DNA of 64,000 nt from Acidobacteriota bacterium (GTDB taxonomy: Bacteria; Acidobacteriota; Thermoanaerobaculia; Multivoradales; Multivoraceae): positions 806,001 through 870,000 of the forward strand of contig JAPOWR010000001.1 in the NCBI GenBank assembly GCA_026707545.1, written 5' to 3'. The notes beneath the pieces are model-generated. The model saw nothing but the letters and a program-made list of their open reading frames with translations. It was not told where the DNA came from and made no database searches. Numbering within the stretch: position 1 is the first letter of the stretch; every line of letters begins with the position of its first letter. The position numbers were made by a program, and so were the translations under genes. Shown here one piece after another: positions 37,615 through 47,607 of the stretch.

Positions 37615-40600
37615 GCCTGATGTCCCACGACCACGGCCCCGTCGACAGGAAGGGACCGATCGGCTGGATGGCGGCCCATCCGGTCGCGGCGAACCTGCTG
37701 ATGGGGGTTCTGGTCATCGGCGGCATCCTGTTCGCCTTCGGAACCAAGCGGGAGGTGTTCCCGGAGATCGATATGGACATGGTGACCGTGGTGGTCGCCT
37801 ATCCGGGGGCGTCGCCCCAGGAGGTCGAGGAGGGAGTCGTCCTCGCGATCGAGGACGAGATCAGTTCGCTCGACGGCATCAAGAAGATCAACTCGATCTC
37901 GGTCGAGGGGCTGGGCACGGTGATGGCCGAACTCCTCACCAGTGCGAACCCGGACCGGACGTACAACGACATCAAGAGCACGGTCGACCGGATCACGTCC
38001 TTCCCGCAGGACGCCGAACGCCCCGTCATCTCGCTGGTGACGAACCGCAGACAGGTGCTGTCGCTGCTGGTTCACGGCGATGTGGACCTGAAGTCGCTCG
38101 ACCGGCTCGCCGAGGAGATCAGAAGCGAGCTGCTTTCGGACGAACGGATCACCCTGGTGGAGAAGGCGGGCATCCCGCCGCCCGAGATCAGCGTCGAAGT
38201 GCCCGCGGACAACCTGCGGCGCTACGGCCTGACGCTGCCGCAGATCTCGACGGCCGTGCGCGCGGCCTCGATCGACCTTCCTGGCGGTTCGGTCAAGACC
38301 GAGGGCGGCGAGGTGCTGGTCCGCACGACGGAGAGGCGGGACTACGGCGAGGAGTTCCGGGACATCACGCTGATCGCCCGGGCCGACGGCACCCGGGTCC
38401 GGCTGCGCGACGTGGCCACCGTGGTCGACGGCTTCCGGGAGACGGACGAGGAGCTGTACTACAACGGTCAACCGGCGATCGACCTGCAGGTCTACCGTGT
38501 CGGTGAGGAGGTGCCGCTTCAGGTCTCGTCCGCGGTCTACGACCTCGTCGAGCGCCGGCAGGGCACGTTGCCGGACTCGGTGGGACTCTCGATCGTGAAC
38601 GACGAGTCGGAGGAGTACCGGGCCCGGCTGTCGATTCTCGGAAAGAACGGCCTGATCGGACTGCTGCTGGTGGTCACCGTGCTGGGCATCTTCCTGCGGC
38701 CGGCGGTCGCCTTCTGGGTCAGCCTGGGCATCTTCATCTCATTCTGCGGCTCGTTCTTTCTCATCCCGATCCTCGGCGTGTCGCTCAACATGATCTCGCT
38801 CTTCGCGTTCATCCTCGTACTGGGGATCGCGGTGGACGACGCGGTCGTCGTCGGCGAGGCGATCTTCTACCACCGCCGGGGGGACAACCGGCTCGAGGCC
38901 GCGATCGTCGGCACCCGCGAGGTGCTGACGCCGGTCACGTTCGCGGTGCTCACGACGATCATCGCCTTCATCCCGCTGGCCATCGTCCCCGGCATCACGG
39001 GCAAGTTCTTCCGCAACATCCCGTTCATCGTCATTCCGGTTCTGTTGCTGTCCCTGATCGAGTCCGTGTTCATCTTGCCTGCGCACCTGCGGCACGTTGG
39101 ACGGACGAAGCTGCGCGGCCGGAAGGGCCGCAGGCGGTCGCTCAATCCGTTCAAGAAGCTGGGCGCGGTTCAGCTTCGTTTCTCGGAGTGGGTGGAGCGG
39201 GTGATCGCCGGACAGGTCCCGCCCATCATCCGGAGATTGGTCCGAGACCGCTACCTGACGGTGGCCGTCATGTTCTCGGCGCTGGTCGTCGCGGTCAGCT
39301 TCGTCGCCGGCGGGCACATCAAGTTCAACTTCTTCCCGCGGATCGAGGGCGAGTTCGCGAACGGCGTGATCGAACTGCCGTTCGGCGCACCGGTCGCGGA
39401 CACCCGCGACGTTGCGCGACGAATGACCCGGGCCGCGGAGGAGGTCGGTGCCGAACTCCTGGCGGAGGGGCGGATGCGCCGGCGAGCCGACGGCTCGATG
39501 CCGGAGACCGTCCTGGAGGGACTCCGAGCGAGGATCGGCAGCGCCGACACGGGCGCTTTCGGCCCCGGCCAGGGTTTCCCCGCGACCGGTGGACACGTCG
39601 GCGTCGTCACGGCATACCTCGTTCCCGACGCGGAGCGCGAGTTCGGCTCGGCCGAGTTCACCGCGCGCTGGCGCGAGCGGGTCGGTGAGGTTTCGGGGGT
39701 CGACCGGTTGTCGTTCGACTTCAACACCGGTCCGTCAGCCGGCGCCAAGGTCTCGGTCCAGCTCGAGCACACCCAAACGCCGCCGCTCGAAGCGGCGGCG
39801 GCGCGCGTCGCCGCCTCGCTGGCGACCTACAACGGCGTGTTCGATGTCGACGACGGCTTCAAGGTCGGCAAGCCGCAGCTCGACCTGGTGCTCAAGCCGG
39901 CTGCCAAGGGTCTGGGACTCACCGAGCGGGCTCTGGCGGCCCAGGTCCGTGGCGCCTTCTTCGGCGCCGAGGCCAGCCGCCAGCAGCGGGGCCGCGACGA
40001 ACTTCGCGTCTACGTCCGCCTGCCGCGGGAGGAGCGCGATTCGGTCCACGCGATCGAGAATCTCCTGATCCGCACCCCAGGCGGCGGCGAGATTCCGCTC
40101 CACCAGGCGGCGTACGTGCGGCCTGGGAGATCGTTTACCGAGATCCTCCGGGTCGACGGGCGCCGCACCGTCACGGTAACCGCCGACATCGATCCGACGG
40201 CCACCACCGGCAACGACATTCGGGCCGCCCTGGCCCGGACCATCCTGCCCGAAGTGGTGGCCGACACGCCCGGACTGACGTTCAATTTCAGCGGAGAGCA
40301 GGAAGCGCAGGCCGAAGCGGTCGGTTCCCTGATGGGGAGTCTGGTGGTCGCCATGCTCGCCATGTACGCTCTGATGGCGGTCGCCTTCCGCAGCTATCTG
40401 CAGCCCCTGGTCGTTCTGTCGGCGGTGCCCTTCGGCATGTTCGGGGCGGTCGTTGGCCACCTGATCATGGGCTACGACCTGAGTTTCCTCAGCATCTTCG
40501 GACTGGTCGCGCTTTCGGGCGTCGTGGTGAACGACTCGCTGGTCCTGATCGACGCGGTGAACCAGCTACGGAGCGAGGGCACGAACCTGCTCGATTCCGT

Positions 40601-40886
40601 GGTCGGCGGTGTGACCCGTCGTGTGAGGCCGGTCATCCTGACCTCACTGACCACCTTCTTCGGCCTGATGCCGATCATCCTGGAACGGTCGAACCAGGCC
40701 CAGTGGCTCGTCCCCATGGCGCTCAGCCTCGGCTTCGGCGTCCTGTTCGTCACCGGCATCGCCCTGGTTCTGGTGCCCTGTACCTACATGATGGTCGACG
40801 ACCTGAAGAACGGTCTGCGCTGGCTCGTGGGGATGAGCCCGGAGCCGGGCGAAGCGCAGCCGGCGCCGCAGCCCGGAGGCAGGTAG
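37611..40886 (+). CDS. RND family efflux pump, inner-membrane subunit (AcrB/HAE1-like)
   Basis: This is a 1091-residue RND transporter with 12 predicted helices and two large periplasmic loops. The N-terminus is MAAHPVAANLLMGVLVIGGI followed by EVFPEIDMDMVTVVVAYPGASPQEVE, the standard opening of RND pumps. The proton-relay acidic pair is in GIAVDDAVVVGEA (helix 4). A C-terminal repeat includes SFLSIFGLVALSGVVVNDSLVLIDAVN. The ATG overlaps the adaptor stop (ATGA). With the NodT and adaptor genes it makes a complete tripartite pump. The substrate is not predictable. Confidence 0.95.
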   Translation: MSLMSHDHGPVDRKGPIGWMAAHPVAANLLMGVLVIGGILFAFGTKREVFPEIDMDMVTVVVAYPGASPQEVEEGVVLAIEDEISSLDGIKKINSISVEGLGTVMAELLTSANPDRTYNDIKSTVDRITSFPQDAERPVISLVTNRRQVLSLLVHGDVDLKSLDRLAEEIRSELLSDERITLVEKAGIPPPEISVEVPADNLRRYGLTLPQISTAVRAASIDLPGGSVKTEGGEVLVRTTERRDYGEEFRDITLIARADGTRVRLRDVATVVDGFRETDEELYYNGQPAIDLQVYRVGEEVPLQVSSAVYDLVERRQGTLPDSVGLSIVNDESEEYRARLSILGKNGLIGLLLVVTVLGIFLRPAVAFWVSLGIFISFCGSFFLIPILGVSLNMISLFAFILVLGIAVDDAVVVGEAIFYHRRGDNRLEAAIVGTREVLTPVTFAVLTTIIAFIPLAIVPGITGKFFRNIPFIVIPVLLLSLIESVFILPAHLRHVGRTKLRGRKGRRRSLNPFKKLGAVQLRFSEWVERVIAGQVPPIIRRLVRDRYLTVAVMFSALVVAVSFVAGGHIKFNFFPRIEGEFANGVIELPFGAPVADTRDVARRMTRAAEEVGAELLAEGRMRRRADGSMPETVLEGLRARIGSADTGAFGPGQGFPATGGHVGVVTAYLVPDAEREFGSAEFTARWRERVGEVSGVDRLSFDFNTGPSAGAKVSVQLEHTQTPPLEAAAARVAASLATYNGVFDVDDGFKVGKPQLDLVLKPAAKGLGLTERALAAQVRGAFFGAEASRQQRGRDELRVYVRLPREERDSVHAIENLLIRTPGGGEIPLHQAAYVRPGRSFTEILRVDGRRTVTVTADIDPTATTGNDIRAALARTILPEVVADTPGLTFNFSGEQEAQAEAVGSLMGSLVVAMLAMYALMAVAFRSYLQPLVVLSAVPFGMFGAVVGHLIMGYDLSFLSIFGLVALSGVVVNDSLVLIDAVNQLRSEGTNLLDSVVGGVTRRVRPVILTSLTTFFGLMPIILERSNQAQWLVPMALSLGFGVLFVTGIALVLVPCTYMMVDDLKNGLRWLVGMSPEPGEAQPAPQPGGR

Positions 40887-40906
40887 CCGGCGAGGTCGCC
40901 CGCGTC

Positions 40907-41635
40907 ATGGACGACCTGGTTCGGGCCTGCGAACGGCTGTGGCCGCAGGGGATCTCGATCTTCCTCTCGCACCAGGCCCGGTTCCGCAATCCGCTATCGC
41001 CGGTGGATCGGGAGGCTCTGGCCGACTCGGAGGCGGCGGAGGATCCGGCCGTCGTGGCGGTCGTTGCGGAGGAACTCCCCGCGCGGCTCGACCGGCTGGA
41101 GCGGGGCACCTACTTCCCGGTGCCGCTGGCGAGGGCGGTCGCCGGGGGACGCGCCTTCGACGACGCGCTGATGTCGTTTCACTACCCGCCGATCGTCGTC
41201 GATGCGGAGCGGCGCTGGTCGTGGAAGGGGCAGCCGGTGGCTGAGCGCATCCGGCGTTTCTTCGTCCAGCACATCGGGTTCGAACCAGCCCTCCGTGTCT
41301 GGTTCGTCGAGTACCGGGTCAACGACGGCTGGTGGGACAAGTGCTATCTCGACTGCGCGACCACACCGCTGGTCGCGGTTCAACTGCGGGAAGGAGCCGG
41401 GGACGAAGACGGCCAGGTCTTCACCGATTTGAGCAACGGACGCGACGACAGCCTCGACCCCGATTCACTGCGCCTGGACGAGCGGGAAAGGCTGTTCGCC
41501 TCGTCCGCGGACCACGGGCTGGTCGAGATCGCGGACGCGCCCCGCTTCGCGCTGCTGCGCACCGTGTCCGAGGACTGCCGGACGGTGGAGTTCGCCGGAG
41601 CCCGGCGCAGCCTGCGCTGGCCGGACGCCGGCTAG
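40907..41635 (+). CDS. Protein of unknown function downstream of RND pump
   Basis: This is a 242-residue soluble protein starting at ATG 40907, 20 nt after the RND gene, with GAGG about 11 nt upstream. I do not recognise a family with certainty. Segments such as MSFHYPPIVVDAERRWSWKG, IRRFFVQHIGFEPALRVWFVEY and GRDDSLDPDSLRLDERERLF recall small proteins that carry a DUF1285/DUF4505-like pattern (a charged-aromatic beta core and a DPxxL segment), but this is a weak resemblance. No signal peptide or membrane helix is seen. Its position suggests it belongs to the efflux operon, perhaps by accident of gene order. Confidence 0.7.
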   Translation: MDDLVRACERLWPQGISIFLSHQARFRNPLSPVDREALADSEAAEDPAVVAVVAEELPARLDRLERGTYFPVPLARAVAGGRAFDDALMSFHYPPIVVDAERRWSWKGQPVAERIRRFFVQHIGFEPALRVWFVEYRVNDGWWDKCYLDCATTPLVAVQLREGAGDEDGQVFTDLSNGRDDSLDPDSLRLDERERLFASSADHGLVEIADAPRFALLRTVSEDCRTVEFAGARRSLRWPDAG

Positions 41636-41690
41636 CTGAGGCCGCCGCTACGCGTCGGATGCCGGCCAGATGGCCGGCGCACCCAGTGTT

Positions 41691-44459
41691 TTACCCCTCC
41701 ACCGGATTCCCGTCCGCGTCGAGGAAGCGCATCTCGCCGAGGTCCAAAGCCCGGATCTTCTCCTCGATTCTGACGCGATCGCCGACGACGATCCAGACCA
41801 GGTTGTCCGGCTGGAGCACCCGGTCAGCCTGGGTGCTGACGTCGGAGAGGCCGACTCCCCGTACGGCGTCCGCGAACGTGTCCCAGTAGTCGTCCGGCAG
41901 GTTGAAGCGGGTCATCTCGATGAGGCTCGCCATCACCGCGCCGTTCGTTTCCCAGCGCCCCGGCAGGGTCAGCGTGTTCTGGTCCGTCACCTTGGCCAGC
42001 TCGTCCGCCGTCGGGGCTCGGCTGCCTCCGCTCCGGATGCCCCGAACCTCCTTGTCGATCTCGGCCATCGACTCGGCTGTCCGGTCGGTCTGGACCGGCG
42101 CGAACGCGTAGTACGGTCGCTGGCCCGCGGCGTCGAGGAGGATCGCCCGGGCGCCATACGACCAGCCCTTGTCCTCGCGCAGGTTCAGGTTGATCCGCGA
42201 GGTGAAGCCGCCGCCGATGATGTCGTTCATCGCCTCGATCTGGAGGTTCCGGGGATCGCCCTTCGGCGGGGCGAGCTGGCCGGCGAAGATGATCGACTGC
42301 GCGGAGTCCGGCCGGTCGATCAGGTAGACGACGGTCTCGGGTTGGGGCGCGACGTCCGCCAGGTTCTTGGCGGGCACGTCGCCCGCTTCCCAGCTCGCAA
42401 AGCGGGACTCGATCGCCGGTAGCAGGTCATCCATCGTGATGTCGCCGACGACGATCAGGGTCGCGTTGTTCGGCTTGAACCAGGTGTCGTGGAACGCTTG
42501 CAGGGCGTCGACATCGAGCGCGCCTACCGACTCCTCGGTTCCCGAGCCGGTCAGCGGATTGCTGTACGCGTGCCCCTCGCCGTAGAGGATGCGGGGCAGG
42601 ACGCGTTGGGCCATCGACACCGGCTGCACCTTCTCGCGGCCGATGCCAGCCAATTGCTGTTGTTGCTGGCGTTCGAACTCGTCCTCCGGGAAGGAGGGGT
42701 TCAGGATGACGTCGGCGAACAGGTCGAGGGACTCGTCGAGATTCTCGACGAGCGCGCTCATCGTCACGGTCGACACGTCGAGATTCGAACCCGCTGCGAG
42801 GTTGGCGCCGAGACCGTCGAGCGTGTCCGAGATCTCGAGCGCGTCGCGGGATGTCGTGCCCTCGTCGAGCATCCCCATCGCCATCCGCGCGGTGCCCGGC
42901 AGGGCGTACTGGTCGGAGGCGTAGCCGGCGTCGAACAGCATGTTCAGGTTGACCACCGGCACTGCGTCGCGCTGGGCAAGGATGAGGCTCAGTCCGTTGT
43001 CGAGTTCCGCGGTTTCGCGAGCCGGGAACGAAGCCGAGGGGAACTCGGCGACCTCGGGCGGGCCGGACGAGCGGTCGACCGTGCTTTCGCTCGTCGTGTA
43101 GGTGGCGAAGGGTCTCACCTCGACGGTCAGAACACCGTCGTCCAGCCACTCGAGGGCGGCGCCGTGGACGTCGGCGACGGTGGCGCTCAGGAGGTTCGCC
43201 TGGGTCGTCTTGTGGCCGTCGGGGCTGCCGAGGTAGACCTCGCTGGCCGCCAGCACGTCGGACTTGCCGCCGAAGCCGCCGATCCGTTCGACGCCGCGAA
43301 TGAAGCTGGCCCGCGTACTGGCCTGTGCGCGCGCCAGTTCGGCCTCCGTCGGCCCCGAGGCGAGGAAGGCCTCGAGTTCCTCGTCGAGGACGGCCTCGAC
43401 CTCGGCCAGGTCCTGGCCGGGTCTAGCGGTCGCGATGACGAGGAACAGACTGCCGAACTGGCGGGTCATGACGAAGGCGCTGACATCGGTGGCGATCTGA
43501 TCGTCGTAGACCAGCCGCTTGTAGAGGCGGGAACTCTTGCCGGCGGCCAGGACGTCGCTGGCAAGGGAGAGGTGATCGACGGACTTGTCCCTGACCGTGG
43601 CGACGTTCCAGGCCTTGTAGACCCGGGCCTGGGGCACGCGGTCCTGGAGAACGATCCGGCTCGGTTCGCTCCGGCGGGCGAGTGAAACGTCGGGCTTGAT
43701 CAGCGGCGGCCCGGAGGGGATGTGGCCGAAGTACTTCTCGACCCGGGCTTTCACGTCCTCGGCCTCGACGTCGCCGGCAACGACGAGAACCGCGTTGGCC
43801 GCGCCGTACCAGGTGTCGAACCACTCATGGACGTCGGCCAGCGAGGCGGCGTTCAGGTCCTCCATCGAGCCGATCGTCGAGTGGTCGTAGGGGTGGCCGT
43901 CGGGGTAGGTGTTCTCGAAGATCGTCAGAAAGACCTTGCCGTAGGGCTGGTTCTCGCCCTGGCGCTTCTCGTTCTGCACCACGCCCCGCTGCTCGTCGAG
44001 CCGGGCCTGGTCGACCGCCGCCCGCATGTGGCCCATGCGGTCCGACTCCATCCACAGCGCCATGTCGAGCGCCGTTGTCGGCACGACCTGGAAGTAGTTC
44101 GTCCGGTCCTGGTTCGTCGTCCCGTTCATGCCGGTCGCGCCGACCCGGTCGAAGGGCTTGAAGTAGTCGTCGTTGAAGTGCTCGCTGCCGTTGAACATCA
44201 GGTGCTCGAACAGGTGGGCGAAGCCGGTCTTGCCGATCTTCTCGTCGCCGGCGCCGACGTCGTACCAGACGTTGACGGCGACGATCGGCGCCTTGTGGTC
44301 CTCATGGACGATGAGCCGCAACCCGTTTTCCAGCACGTACTTCGTGTTGGGGATGTCGACGATGTCTGCCGACGGGGTCCCGGTGTCGGTGGACTCGCCG
44401 CAGGCCGTGGCGAAGATCAGGAGGCAGAGAGCAGAGGTGGCGCCGAGCAGTCGCTTCAC
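41691..44459 (-). CDS. M16 family metalloprotease (pitrilysin-like), predicted lipoprotein
   Basis: This is a 922-residue zinc protease with two M16 repeats. The N-terminal lipobox is LIFATAC. The active-site HxxEH motif is HLFEH (82-86), and the downstream glutamate of the M16 family is expected in RGVVQNEKRQG. The second half (about 480-920) has the M16 C-domain pattern (for example AELDNGLSLILAQRDAVPVVNLNMLFDAG), inactive as usual. Such proteins degrade short peptides in the periplasm. It is convergent with the preceding gene and lies downstream of the gamma-glutamyltransferase gene on the same strand (39-nt gap). Confidence 0.94.
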   Translation of the reverse strand: MKRLLGATSALCLLIFATACGESTDTGTPSADIVDIPNTKYVLENGLRLIVHEDHKAPIVAVNVWYDVGAGDEKIGKTGFAHLFEHLMFNGSEHFNDDYFKPFDRVGATGMNGTTNQDRTNYFQVVPTTALDMALWMESDRMGHMRAAVDQARLDEQRGVVQNEKRQGENQPYGKVFLTIFENTYPDGHPYDHSTIGSMEDLNAASLADVHEWFDTWYGAANAVLVVAGDVEAEDVKARVEKYFGHIPSGPPLIKPDVSLARRSEPSRIVLQDRVPQARVYKAWNVATVRDKSVDHLSLASDVLAAGKSSRLYKRLVYDDQIATDVSAFVMTRQFGSLFLVIATARPGQDLAEVEAVLDEELEAFLASGPTEAELARAQASTRASFIRGVERIGGFGGKSDVLAASEVYLGSPDGHKTTQANLLSATVADVHGAALEWLDDGVLTVEVRPFATYTTSESTVDRSSGPPEVAEFPSASFPARETAELDNGLSLILAQRDAVPVVNLNMLFDAGYASDQYALPGTARMAMGMLDEGTTSRDALEISDTLDGLGANLAAGSNLDVSTVTMSALVENLDESLDLFADVILNPSFPEDEFERQQQQQLAGIGREKVQPVSMAQRVLPRILYGEGHAYSNPLTGSGTEESVGALDVDALQAFHDTWFKPNNATLIVVGDITMDDLLPAIESRFASWEAGDVPAKNLADVAPQPETVVYLIDRPDSAQSIIFAGQLAPPKGDPRNLQIEAMNDIIGGGFTSRINLNLREDKGWSYGARAILLDAAGQRPYYAFAPVQTDRTAESMAEIDKEVRGIRSGGSRAPTADELAKVTDQNTLTLPGRWETNGAVMASLIEMTRFNLPDDYWDTFADAVRGVGLSDVSTQADRVLQPDNLVWIVVGDRVRIEEKIRALDLGEMRFLDADGNPVEG

Positions 44460-44498
44460 GGGCGGTCTCCTTGAGTCAAGAGGGGCGGTTGATCCGTA

Positions 44499-46406
44499 TC
44501 ACCAGGCGATGCCGTAATCTTCGCCGAAGTCGCTTGCGCCACCCCACATCGTCCCGTTCTCGCGGTCGAACCAGATCGCGGTGATCGGCCCGGAGGTGCG
44601 GTCCAGAGTGCGGACTCGGTAGCCCATGTCCCGGAGCTTCTGCCGCACCCAGGGCGGCACGTCGCTACGGACGTCGAGGTCACCCGGTCGCGACTCGTGG
44701 GCGCCGAAGGAACTCTGCATCTGGTGGCTGGTGATGTTCGCCGCTTCCACGGCTTCTTGGACGTTCATCCCGAACTCGACGACGTTCAGGAGGAACTGGA
44801 GCAGGTTCTGGTCCTGCGTGTCGCCGCCCTGGACCGCGAACGACAGGTAGGGCGCTCCGTCCTTGAGCGCCATGCCGGGTGTCAGCGTTGCGCGGGGCCG
44901 CTTGCCCGGTTCGGGCAGGTTGTACGGGTTGAGCCCCGGGTCGAGCACGAAGCTCTGCATCCGTTGGCTCATGCCGATCCCGGTGCGGCCGGCGATCACG
45001 GCGGGGATCCAGGCGCCGCTGGGCGTCACGGACACGACCCAACCTTCGGCGTCGGCGGCCTGGATCGAGGTCGTCCCGGCGGTGAAGGCCTCCTCGTAGG
45101 TCATGCGCGGCAGCGGCTGTCGGCCGGCCGACGCCTGCTGGAAGCCCTGTTCGCCTTCGGCGTTCGCCGCCGGCGGGATCGGCGTCCACTGCTCGAGCAG
45201 GTCGAGGAAGGGGTTGTCGCCGTCCTGGAAGGCGTACGGATCGCCGGGGCGGGCTCCTTCGTCGTTTCGTTCCCAGTCGATCGACTCGTATCGCGCGCGG
45301 GCGTAGCTCTTCGACAGCAGGCCCTCGAGCGGCTCCTCGGGCGGGTAGTAGGGGTCGCCGTAGTAGAAGTCGCGATCGGCGAAGGCGAGGTTCATCGCCT
45401 GGTAGAGGGTGTGGATGTAGCGGGCCGAGTTGTAGCCCATCGCCTTCAGCTCGGCGTTCTCGAGGATGTTCAGCGCCTGGAGCATGACCGGCCCCTGGAC
45501 CCAGGAAGTCAGCTTGTACACGTCGACGCCGCGGTAGTTCGTGTGCACCGGCTCCTCGATATGGACCCGCCACTGATCCAGATCGGCCATCGTGTGCAGA
45601 CCACCCAGCTCCCCCGAGCCGCGGACGAACTCCTCGGCGATGTCGCCGCGATAGAAGCGGTCGTAGGCCGCCTCCAGAGCCTGCTCGCGGGTCTTGCCCT
45701 GCTTGAGCGCCGCGGCCTCGGCTTCGACCAGCTTGCGCAGCGTGTCCAGCAGATCCGGCTGGCGGAAGATCTCGCCGGCGCTCGGGGCCGCGCGTTCCTC
45801 GCCCAGGTGGGGCAGGAAGACCCGGGCCGAGTCCGGCCACTGCTGCAGCATCTCCTTACGCCGCTCCATGTTGTCGGCCTGGGCGCGCTCGATCGGGTAG
45901 CCGTCCGCCATCTGAATCGACGGTTCGAGCACCTCGGCCAGACTCATCGTTCCGTAGTGCGAGAGCATCACGATCAGACCGCCGGGGGTGCCCGGCGTCA
46001 CAGCCGCGAGCGGGCCGTACTCTGGGGGATAGACGAAGCCCCGTTCGCGGAAGAAGTCGACCGTGGCGCCGGTAGGGGCCACTCCGAGGGCGTTGATTCC
46101 GATAACGTCGCGGGTGCGCGGATCGAAGATCAGCGCCTGCGTCTCGCCGCCCCAGCCCAGCGTGTCCCACATGGTCGAGGTCGCGGCGAGCATGGCGCAC
46201 GTCGCGTCGACGGCGTTGCCGCCGCGGGCGAAGATCAGAGCACCGGCCGTCGCGGCCAGCGGTTTGCCGGTCACCGCCACCCAGTGACGTCCGTGCAGGA
46301 CCGGCTTGACGGTGCGCTGGGCGAGAGCCGGAGCGGCGGCGCAGATGGCGGCGACGGCCAGCGCCAGGAAACGAACGCGGAAACCAGGGGCCGGCGTGGG
46401 GGTCAT
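44499..46406 (-). CDS. ggt: Gamma-glutamyltransferase
   Basis: This is a 635-residue, exported N-terminal nucleophile hydrolase that cleaves or transfers gamma-glutamyl groups, for example from glutathione. A signal peptide is present (FLALAVAAICAAAPALAQ). The large subunit has ARGGNAVDATCAMLAA and PGTPGGL. Self-cleavage should occur before T445 in AGTTSIQAADAEGW, giving the small subunit with its catalytic N-terminal threonine. It lies upstream of the M16 protease gene, and together they suggest peptide or glutathione scavenging. Confidence 0.93.
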   Translation of the reverse strand: MTPTPAPGFRVRFLALAVAAICAAAPALAQRTVKPVLHGRHWVAVTGKPLAATAGALIFARGGNAVDATCAMLAATSTMWDTLGWGGETQALIFDPRTRDVIGINALGVAPTGATVDFFRERGFVYPPEYGPLAAVTPGTPGGLIVMLSHYGTMSLAEVLEPSIQMADGYPIERAQADNMERRKEMLQQWPDSARVFLPHLGEERAAPSAGEIFRQPDLLDTLRKLVEAEAAALKQGKTREQALEAAYDRFYRGDIAEEFVRGSGELGGLHTMADLDQWRVHIEEPVHTNYRGVDVYKLTSWVQGPVMLQALNILENAELKAMGYNSARYIHTLYQAMNLAFADRDFYYGDPYYPPEEPLEGLLSKSYARARYESIDWERNDEGARPGDPYAFQDGDNPFLDLLEQWTPIPPAANAEGEQGFQQASAGRQPLPRMTYEEAFTAGTTSIQAADAEGWVVSVTPSGAWIPAVIAGRTGIGMSQRMQSFVLDPGLNPYNLPEPGKRPRATLTPGMALKDGAPYLSFAVQGGDTQDQNLLQFLLNVVEFGMNVQEAVEAANITSHQMQSSFGAHESRPGDLDVRSDVPPWVRQKLRDMGYRVRTLDRTSGPITAIWFDRENGTMWGGASDFGEDYGIAW

Positions 46407-46503
46407 CGGGGCAGCTTATCGCCGCCGCATGGCGGCCGGAACGTCGTCGTCTCGCTGATAGCCTGCCCGTCGTTCACTCCGAGACGAACGAGGGCACCGG
46501 AAC

Positions 46504-47607
46504 ATGAAAGCAGCCGTATTCCACGAGGTCGGACAACCGCTCGAGATCACCGAGGTCGCGATCAGCAAGCCGGGACCGCACGAGATCCTGATCCGCAGCG
46601 CCGTGGTCGGGGTCTGTCACAGCGATCTGCACTTCGTGGACGGCCTGTGGCCTATCCGCACGCCGGCGATCCTCGGCCACGAGGCGTCTGGGATCGTCGA
46701 GCAGGTCGGTTCCGAGGTGCGCTACGTCCAGCCTGGCGACCACGTGATCACCTGCCTCTCCGTGTTCTGCGGCTACTGCGAGTACTGCATGAGCGGCGAG
46801 CCGACGCTCTGCGACAAGCGGGCCACGCGGCGACCGCGAACCGAGGAGCCGCGACTGGCGTTGCCCCCAAGCAACGGCGGAGGTCTCCGGCCCGTCTCAC
46901 AGTTCGCGGACCTTGCCTCGTTCGCGGAGCAGATGCTCGTTCACGAGAACGCGGTGGTGAAGGTTCGCGAGGACATGCCGCTCGACCGGGCGGCGGTGAT
47001 CGGCTGCGCGGTGACTACGGGCGTCGGCGCGGCGTTCCGGACGGCCCAGGTGGAACCGGGCTCGACCGTCGTGGTGATCGGCTGTGGCGGCATCGGCCTG
47101 TCGACGATCAACGGAGCCGAACTCGCCGGCGCGGGGCGCGTCATCGCGGTCGACCGGGTGGCCTCGAAGCTCGAACTGGCGAAGCAGTTCGGCGCGACGG
47201 ACACGGTCGACGCTTCGACCGGCGACCCCGTGGAGCAGGTCCTGGAACTGACCGGAGGCGGCGTGCAGTACGCCTTCGAGGCGATCGGCCTCAAGGTGAC
47301 CGCCGAGCAGGCCTGGGCGATGTTGCGTCCGGGCGGCACGGCGACGGTCATCGGCATGGTTCCCTTTGGCGAGAAGATCGAAATCCCCGGTCACGAAATG
47401 ATGCAGGCGAAGTGCATCCAGGGCTGCGTCATGGGTTCGAACCGGTTCCGCATCGACATGCCCAGGCTGGTCGACTTCTACCTGGCCGGAAAGCTCAAGC
47501 TGGACGAGCTGATTTCGGACCGGGTCGGGTTCTCGCAGATCAACGATGCGCTCCAGAACTTGAAGGGCGGCGAGGTGGCGCGGCAGGTCATCGTGTTCGA
47601 TGCGTAG
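46504..47607 (+). CDS. Zinc-dependent alcohol dehydrogenase
   Basis: This is a 367-residue MDR-type, zinc-containing alcohol dehydrogenase. The catalytic zinc ligands are C38 and H59-E60 (GHE), with further ligands later. The structural zinc lobe is C89, C92, C95 and C103 (CGYCEYCMSGEPTLC). The NAD-binding Rossmann motif is VVVIGCGGIGLSTINGAELAG. The length and GVCHSDLHFVDG resemble class III/NDMA-type enzymes. The natural substrate is not clear. It overlaps the following M20 gene by 8 nt, so the two are probably co-translated. Confidence 0.9.
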   Translation: MKAAVFHEVGQPLEITEVAISKPGPHEILIRSAVVGVCHSDLHFVDGLWPIRTPAILGHEASGIVEQVGSEVRYVQPGDHVITCLSVFCGYCEYCMSGEPTLCDKRATRRPRTEEPRLALPPSNGGGLRPVSQFADLASFAEQMLVHENAVVKVREDMPLDRAAVIGCAVTTGVGAAFRTAQVEPGSTVVVIGCGGIGLSTINGAELAGAGRVIAVDRVASKLELAKQFGATDTVDASTGDPVEQVLELTGGGVQYAFEAIGLKVTAEQAWAMLRPGGTATVIGMVPFGEKIEIPGHEMMQAKCIQGCVMGSNRFRIDMPRLVDFYLAGKLKLDELISDRVGFSQINDALQNLKGGEVARQVIVFDA

